This document shows positions 42,017 to 48,782 of a stretch of 48,782 nt of DNA, one piece after another; position 1 is the first letter of the stretch, and each line of letters opens with the position of its first letter. The DNA comes from Paracoccus sp. MKU1 (GTDB taxonomy: Bacteria; Pseudomonadota; Alphaproteobacteria; Rhodobacterales; Rhodobacteraceae), in the NCBI RefSeq assembly GCF_001447385.1, contig NZ_LLWQ01000011.1:1-48782 (forward strand), given 5' to 3'. The translations under genes were made by a program, and so were the position numbers. The notes under the pieces were generated by a model. That model ran no database searches. It saw only the letters and a list, made by a program, of their open reading frames with translations, and was not told where the DNA came from.

Positions 42017-43048
42017 ATGGCGCGGAGCGATCTTCTTGTATCCTTGATTCGCGCGGGTGCGACCGGCGACAGAGAGATGCTGCGCTCCACCACCGAGGCG
42101 ATGGTCGCCGAAGAACGTGCAAAGAAGCATTTCATCGTGGCCGACCGCATGCAACGCGCTTTGGCGGCTGTTCCGATCACACCGCCTTCGCTGACAGCAA
42201 GCTCTCCTCACCTGGCCGGACCCAACGGTCGTGAGGCAATCCTGGAGATCACGCCGCAGCTTCAGCTGGAAGACCTGCTCCTCCCCCTGCCAGCGCGGGA
42301 GAGCGGACGACAGCTGCTTGAGGAGCATCGCAGGGCGGACGTCTTGCGCGCAAATGGCTATGAACCTCGGCACCGCGTCTTGCTTTCAGGGCCTCCTGGC
42401 AACGGCAAGACCTCGTTCGCCGAAGCCATTGCAGAGGGACTAGGACTGCCCTTTTTCGTCGTCAGGTATGACGCCCTGATCGGCAGCTATCTTGGTGAAA
42501 CAAACGCCCGGCTCCGGAAACTCTTCGACTATGTTCGAACGACCCCGAGCGTATTGTTTTTCGACGAGTTCGACGCCATCGGCAAGGAACGCGGCGATAC
42601 ACATGAAACGGGAGAGATCAAACGGGTTGTCTCCTTCCTGCTCATGCAGCTCGACCAGCTTCCCAGCTATGTCATTGTGGTCGCAGCGACCAACCATGGA
42701 GAACTGCTCGACCGCGCGGTCTGGCGTCGCTTCCAGATGCGCCTGTCCTTTCCGGCGCCGAAGAAGACTGATGTCACGGTGTTTCTGGACCGGATCATTT
42801 CGGGCTGGCCGGACGCCCCCAAATTGTCGCTCAGCCGCTTGGCCGGTAGACTTGGCGATGTCAGCTATGCAGAGGCGCTGGATTTTTGTCAGAATGTCAG
42901 GCGGCGACAAATTCTTGGTTTAGGGGAGGTTTCGGTTGATGAGGCATTGCGCGCGGAACTGGATCTTTGGACTTCGCGCGTCACGCCAGAGTTCATAAAT
43001 GCCGAGCGATCCGACAAAACCCCTCCTGAAACTGACGCCGAGCGCTGA
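42017..43048 (+). CDS. ietA: AAA ATPase, IetA type
   Basis: A 343-residue AAA+ ATPase. Walker A is LLSGPPGNGKTSFAEA (near residue 125), Walker B SVLFFDEFDAIGKERGD (near 180), sensor 1 VVAATNHGELLD, and the arginine region AVWRRFQMRLSFP. It is paired with a subtilase whose start overlaps its end by 50 bases. AAA ATPase plus S8 protease is the composition of IetAS. That pair was described as a toxin-antitoxin-like module for stability and incompatibility of Agrobacterium tumour-inducing plasmids, and the same pair was later reported as phage defence. In that system the ATPase acts as the antidote. The identification is by domain pair and order, not by alignment. Confidence 0.8.
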   Translation: MARSDLLVSLIRAGATGDREMLRSTTEAMVAEERAKKHFIVADRMQRALAAVPITPPSLTASSPHLAGPNGREAILEITPQLQLEDLLLPLPARESGRQLLEEHRRADVLRANGYEPRHRVLLSGPPGNGKTSFAEAIAEGLGLPFFVVRYDALIGSYLGETNARLRKLFDYVRTTPSVLFFDEFDAIGKERGDTHETGEIKRVVSFLLMQLDQLPSYVIVVAATNHGELLDRAVWRRFQMRLSFPAPKKTDVTVFLDRIISGWPDAPKLSLSRLAGRLGDVSYAEALDFCQNVRRRQILGLGEVSVDEALRAELDLWTSRVTPEFINAERSDKTPPETDAER

Positions 43049-45512
43049 TCAGCCCCGCCCAAAGGGCAAGCCGAAATACACTCCGCCGCCAGCCGCGTTT
43101 CCGCGCGACCGTCAGACAGGCACCTTCGGTCCGAAATTCACGCGTCTCGCCGAAATTCTTGCACGCGGCGATGGGGTGCTTGAACTGCGCGCCGACCCTG
43201 CAGGGCTCGCTCCGGAACGGCTTTTGGTCTTCGAAGTTCGCGGCTCAATAAGCAGGTTTGCCGAGGCCATCCGCCAGGTTGCCGGGCTTGAACTGGTGGA
43301 TGAAGAAGAGCTCGAGAGCGACGAGGAGGACAAGCAACCTGTCGCCTACCTGCTCGTTCCCGACATGGTGGCCCTGCGCAGCCTTGAGTCGCTGTGGCGG
43401 CGTTGGCAGGCCGGACAGCTGGGCCGAGGAGAAACACCTTGGGCCAAGGTCTTCGATCATCTCAGGGACCTGCGCGCCTGGGGACCAGACGACCGCGTTC
43501 AGTCGGCAGACAGGACCTTTCTGTCTTCTATTCTCGAGGGCCATCACGACAACGACCTGATCCGACTGGAGATCGAACTCGTCTTCAGGGCCAATGAGGC
43601 CTCCGCTCGGCAGAGTGAAGAGGAGACGACACGTGCGCTGATCGCGCGCGGGGGCCAGGTTCTGTCACGCTGCCGATTGCCCGAGATCTCCTACCATGCC
43701 CTGCTTGCTGATATCCCGGCCTGGGCTGTGCGCGAAATCATCGCGCGGGAGATCGGAGGCATTGCCGGTCTCGACGCCGTCATGCACATCCGTCCGCAAT
43801 CCGAGGCCACGGCGGTCGAAATCGGTGATGCTGAAGACGCTCCCGAGGCCGCGGACCAAATCGCTGAACTCGGTGAGCCGATCCTTGCCATTCTCGATGG
43901 TGTCCCGGTCAGCGCTCATAGGCGGCTGGCCCGCCATATCGACCTCGACGACCCCTTCAATCTTGAGCCGGATGCGCTCGTCGTGACGCGGGCGCATGGA
44001 ACGGCCATGGCATCCCTTGTCATTCATGGCGACCTCAACCGCGGCGAAACACCCCTGCCGCGCAAAATCCACATGATCCCAGTCCTCGGGAACAATGACG
44101 ACTTCCCGCCCAACCGGCTCATTGTCGACATGATCTACCTGGCGGTGACCCGACTGCGCGATCAGCGCCCTGGGATCGTGATCGTCAATCTCTCGCTCGG
44201 GAATCGCTATCGGCCTTTCCAGAACCACCTTTCGCCTTGGGCCCGCCTTCTCGATCGCCTCGCCTATCGCTTCGGCCTGCTCTTTGTGGTGAGTGCCGGC
44301 AATCAGGTATTCCCTTTCGGCATGCCGGGCTATGCCACCAGCCGGGACTATGAGGCTGCAGATGCAGCAAGCCGCGCGAGGTCGATGGTTGAAGCACTGC
44401 ATGGCGTCATGGCCGATCGCCGCCTGCTTTCGCCGGCGGAGACCATAAACGGCATAACCGTTGGCGCAGCGAACATCGATGCCGTCGGGCCTGCGGATCG
44501 CGCAATGGCGCGAGCCTTGATCGATCCCTTCCCGGCACATGTCGCAGCGAACCCCTCGAGCAGTCTGGGTCCTGGCTTCGCCAGATCGGTCAAGCCGGAC
44601 ATCCTGATGCCTGGCGCCCGGGAACACATGGCCTGTGTCGGCAATCACCGACACATAGACGTTCGCCCGGCCATGGCGTCGCGCGGCGCCGGTCTCAAGG
44701 TCGCAGCCCCACCGCGGGCAGGTCGTGAAAATCTTGACGGCTATTCGAACGGGACCAGCGCAGCGGCAGCGCTGGCATCGCGGACCTGTCACCGCATTCA
44801 CGACGCCCTTGAAGCGGCCTACGGCGCGGCGTTTCTGCAGATCCCGGCTGTGCAACGTGCCGTGCTGCTGAAGGCCCTTCTGGTCCATCCTGCTCAATGG
44901 CCACAGGAGATCGCCGAAGTCATCAAGACCACACTCGGTCCTACCGGTCGCGGCCAGGCGTCGAAACAGCGGGACAATATTCGGCGCTTCCTCGGCTACG
45001 GCTATGTTGATGCGGAGGACGCACTGGCCTGTGCCGCCGATCGGGCCACCTTCTTTGCCACGGGAGTCCTCGAGTCCAATCGCCTCGCAACGATCGACGT
45101 GCCGGTTCCGGTGGCAATCGGCGGCAAGGCAAGACCGCACAGTCTGTCGGCGACCGTGGCGTGGTTTTCCCCGGTCCTGCCGGGTCGCAAGACGTATCGA
45201 AGTTCTCGGCTGAAAATCGTCACACCGGCAGAACTCGACGCGCTTGCCGTTTCGACGGAGCGTTGGCATCCGGACGAAAATCAGAGCAATCGCGGGACGG
45301 TGAGTTCGCGACGCTGGAGCGGAGCGAATGCACCGGTCGTCACACCGAACATGACAGTACCATTGGTCATACAACGCGATCCCGATCAAGGCACGGCGAT
45401 TGACGACGCCATCCCCTTCGGCGTGGCCGTGACGATCTGCATGCCGGGTGAGATCGGCATCTACGACGAAGTGCGAGCCCGCGTGGTGCCGCCGGTCCAA
45501 GCGCGCCCGTAA
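42999..45512 (+). CDS. ietS: S8 subtilisin-like serine protease, IetS type
   Basis: An 837-residue protease. The catalytic Asp lies in LAILDGVPVSAHRRL (near residue 298), His in RAHGTAMASLV (near 332) and Ser in SNGTSAAAALASR (near 583), the D-H-S order of subtilases; the usual Pro after GTSxAA is Ala. The oxyanion Asn is probably in VVSAGNQ. No signal peptide is present, so it works in the cytoplasm, unlike secreted subtilases. About 280 residues precede the protease domain and may sense the target or contact the ATPase. The start overlaps ietA by 50 bases, consistent with coupled translation. It probably acts as the toxic or effector half of the pair. Confidence 0.85.
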   Translation: MPSDPTKPLLKLTPSADQPRPKGKPKYTPPPAAFPRDRQTGTFGPKFTRLAEILARGDGVLELRADPAGLAPERLLVFEVRGSISRFAEAIRQVAGLELVDEEELESDEEDKQPVAYLLVPDMVALRSLESLWRRWQAGQLGRGETPWAKVFDHLRDLRAWGPDDRVQSADRTFLSSILEGHHDNDLIRLEIELVFRANEASARQSEEETTRALIARGGQVLSRCRLPEISYHALLADIPAWAVREIIAREIGGIAGLDAVMHIRPQSEATAVEIGDAEDAPEAADQIAELGEPILAILDGVPVSAHRRLARHIDLDDPFNLEPDALVVTRAHGTAMASLVIHGDLNRGETPLPRKIHMIPVLGNNDDFPPNRLIVDMIYLAVTRLRDQRPGIVIVNLSLGNRYRPFQNHLSPWARLLDRLAYRFGLLFVVSAGNQVFPFGMPGYATSRDYEAADAASRARSMVEALHGVMADRRLLSPAETINGITVGAANIDAVGPADRAMARALIDPFPAHVAANPSSSLGPGFARSVKPDILMPGAREHMACVGNHRHIDVRPAMASRGAGLKVAAPPRAGRENLDGYSNGTSAAAALASRTCHRIHDALEAAYGAAFLQIPAVQRAVLLKALLVHPAQWPQEIAEVIKTTLGPTGRGQASKQRDNIRRFLGYGYVDAEDALACAADRATFFATGVLESNRLATIDVPVPVAIGGKARPHSLSATVAWFSPVLPGRKTYRSSRLKIVTPAELDALAVSTERWHPDENQSNRGTVSSRRWSGANAPVVTPNMTVPLVIQRDPDQGTAIDDAIPFGVAVTICMPGEIGIYDEVRARVVPPVQARP

Positions 45513-45593
45513 CGTGAGTTGGTTTCCTAGCCGCCAATCAGCTTGATGCGGAACGAGGTCAACAATTCAGCGGATTGTTCTTTTCGGTGATAT

Positions 45594-46331
45594 CTACCGC
45601 CAGGGCTCCGGCTCGTAGGCGGCCTTGGCCACGACCTTGCTGGCATCCCCACGCGACCGGTAGCGGCCGATCAGTTCACCGATGGCGGCATCATCGACCG
45701 CCTGCACCCGGTAAAGGGTCAGGCTCTTGTCGCTGTTGGGCTTGAGTTGGAAGACCCGACCGTTCTTCCGGCAATAGACGAATTTCGAGCCCTTGATCTG
45801 GGTCCAGGGACAATCGGCATAGGAGAGGAGCCGTCGCTCCCGCTCCAGCCGCGCCTCTTCCGAACGGCGCTCGTCCTCCGCCCGCTTTTCATCGCGCAGC
45901 CGCTGCCATTGCGCGCTGGTGTAATCCAACAACCGCCCAATAATCGCGGGCATCTCCGTGCCCGCCGCCTTCTCGGCCTGATAGATCGCGAGGCACTCGG
46001 CTTCGAGCTTCGGTTCGGGATCGCCGAGATACTCCTCCTCGATCATCGATTTCATGCGCTGCTCGAGATCCGTCATCGTCAGGGCTGGACCTGGAAGGCT
46101 GTTGAGGAAATCGAGCATGTCCGCCTTCGGTATCCAGCACTCGATGGCCGCACCGAGGACCTTGTCACGCGGTCCTTCCCATTTCTTCCAGACCGAACTG
46201 TCCTGATCTAGCTTCGTGACGATCTCGAGGGCCAGCTTGGCGAGGGAGCGCTCCTCCCGCATGTGCCGCAGGGAGGGGCTGCGCACATACTCGGCCAGAA
46301 GGCTGTAAACGACCTGGGTTCGCTGAGACAT
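45594..46331 (-). CDS. Hypothetical helical protein near the recombinase
   Basis: A 245-residue protein (MSQRTQVVYSLLAEYVRSPSLRHMREERSL…). Residues about 165-200 are a highly charged coiled coil (QRLRDEKRAEDERRSEEARLER). The end is a compact domain with CPWTQIKGSKFVYCRKNGRVFQL and LYRVQAVDDAAIGELIGRY. Two cysteines about 14 residues apart may be structural. ATG 46331 is chosen; ATG 46337 is equally possible. It is convergent with ietS and divergent from the recombinase unit. No family is recognised. Confidence 0.65.
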   Translation of the reverse strand: MSQRTQVVYSLLAEYVRSPSLRHMREERSLAKLALEIVTKLDQDSSVWKKWEGPRDKVLGAAIECWIPKADMLDFLNSLPGPALTMTDLEQRMKSMIEEEYLGDPEPKLEAECLAIYQAEKAAGTEMPAIIGRLLDYTSAQWQRLRDEKRAEDERRSEEARLERERRLLSYADCPWTQIKGSKFVYCRKNGRVFQLKPNSDKSLTLYRVQAVDDAAIGELIGRYRSRGDASKVVAKAAYEPEPWR

Positions 46332-46657
46332 GAACATGGATGGCACCACCCGTCGCCAGTGCGACGTCAATGAAATTGATCTGATGCCATAAGATTTTGC
46401 GTCATTCGAGTTCGTCGATCAAGAACTGCGCCAAGTCACCCACGGTTGCGAGCCGCTCTGTTCTCGGGATGCATTCGGCCGGGGCGAGACCGTCGCGAAC
46501 ACATATCTGCGGAGCTTATGGGCACAGCTCCCCCGGTCTTTGCCATATGCTGGGGCGCGCCACGCTACGCTGGTCTGCGACCGGCGCGCCGAACACCGGC
46601 CAAACGCCGCCGGGGCTACACCTCTGAATCTCTTTGCATATCCGGAGGATCGCCCTG
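46332..46657. other. Divergent intergenic region before the recombinase unit
   Basis: No reading frame of confidence. A short minus-strand frame ending at 46402 (…ERLATVGDLAQFLIDELE then stop) has protein-like composition and could be the remnant of a truncated gene, but it meets a stop 37 codons upstream. The promoter for the recombinase unit should lie here. Confidence 0.35.
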
Positions 46658-46900
46658 ATGCTCGCAAGCATGACCTTGCGAGACCCATCAAAAACAGGCA
46701 CCTTTTCTCCGAGCGACCGCGAAGCGCTGCTCGAAGCCCTGCTGTTGGAGGGGCCAGAGCTTACGTTCACGCCGCGCGGCTCGCCGGACCCGCGGCTCAA
46801 GCGTCTGGTGGCGATCCTGGCACGGCAGGCCGCCCGGGAGTGTTACGAAGAGGAAGTCAGGCAGGCCCGGGAAAGGCGGACGACCGCGCCCCGCGCCTGA
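46658..46900 (+). CDS. Small protein upstream of the recombinase
   Basis: An 80-residue protein (MLASMTLRDPSKTGTFSPSDREALLEALLLEG… ending …YEEEVRQARERRTTAPRA). It is helical and charged, with PRGSPDPRLKRLVAILARQAAREC in the middle. GGAGG lies 8-10 bases before ATG 46658. The recombinase ATG follows 13 bases after its stop, so the two are probably co-transcribed. A recombination directionality or accessory factor is conceivable from position, but there is no recognisable DNA-binding motif. Confidence 0.6.
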   Translation: MLASMTLRDPSKTGTFSPSDREALLEALLLEGPELTFTPRGSPDPRLKRLVAILARQAARECYEEEVRQARERRTTAPRA

Positions 46901-46913
46901 AGGGAGCGCTTGA

Positions 46914-48599
<1,686 letters not shown>

Positions 48600-48655
48600 G
48601 CAGGGCTTTCTCTGTCGTTTTTCTCGTTTAGAGAGATCTGGCTCGCTTCTTTTCA

Positions 48656-48773
48656 GGTCTGGCGGTGACCTACTCTCCCACGTCTTTTGACGCAGTACCA
48701 TTGGCGCGACGGCACTTAACGGCCGAGTTCGGGATGGGATCGGGTGTTTTGCTCGTGCTAAAGCCACCAGACC
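48656..48773 (-). rRNA. rrf: 5S ribosomal RNA
   Basis: The minus strand from about 48773 reads GGTCTGGTGGCTTTAGCACG… with the conserved loop CCCGATCCCATCCCGAACTC, and ends near 48656 with …CCGCCAGACC, which pairs with the start to form helix I. About 118 bases. It is followed by tRNA-fMet after 56 bases, the order of a Rhodobacterales rrn operon. The 23S gene must lie beyond the window. Confidence 0.95.
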
Positions 48774-48782
48774 GGAAAAGGA

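Overview
The window is GC-rich DNA from an alphaproteobacterium, most probably a member of the Rhodobacterales (Paracoccus/Roseobacter-like). The evidence is family content, codon use and an rrn operon ending 5S-tRNA-fMet. Most of it is an integrated element sitting in the 3' end of the initiator tRNA gene (48523-48599, minus strand), directly beside 5S rRNA. A large serine recombinase (46914-48566) points into that tRNA. The opposite end of the element was not found in the window.

Layout. 1-334: right end of an IS1380-family element. 354-2461: a stress-gene remnant (DUF1269 protein, truncated lipoprotein/hydrolase, truncated HtrA-type protease) cut by an IS5-family fragment. 2462-4730: a partly decayed minus-strand operon (GHKL-type ATPase, small broken reading frame, RNase H-like DUF429 protein fused to a zinc ribbon). 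4776-13499: the conjugative DNA-processing and replication operon, read on the minus strand: AlpA-like HTH, RepA, a 60-aa protein, DUF2840, TraF peptidase, DUF736, lytic transglycosylase, VirD2-type relaxase, TraG/VirD4 coupling protein, CopG. The trb mating-pair genes expected after CopG are absent. 14143-19520: inserted cargo, namely an intact IS1380-family element, a catalase, a tandem glycine riboswitch with no glycine gene, and a retron-type reverse transcriptase fused to a trypsin-like protease that lacks a start codon. 19671-34810: element backbone on the minus strand (frameshifted DUF6499/DUF2285 gene, DUF2285, XRE regulator, second DUF736, membrane protein, DUF2493, Toprim primase-like protein, strawberry-notch-like methylase/helicase, several hypotheticals, ParB). 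35090-40122: a divergent pair, CoiA-like protein and RecD2-type helicase with a nuclease-like domain. 40250-41598: DUF2958 and ArdC antirestriction protein. 42017-45512: AAA ATPase plus subtilase, matching the IetAS toxin-antitoxin/defence pair. 45594-48566: hypotheticals and the recombinase.

The genes suggest an element that can process and couple DNA for transfer, replicate from RepA, partition through ParB and evade restriction through ArdC, but that lacks its own mating bridge and so would need a helper. Three places in the backbone hold cargo with defence or stress functions: AlpA/DUF2285, ParB/ArdC and ArdC/recombinase. Two further signals stand out. Four unrelated backbone genes share a nested-hairpin 5' leader. 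An intrinsic terminator serving the chromosomal rrn/tRNA transcript lies inside the recombinase reading frame. All gene calls are from reading the sequence; no database search was run.
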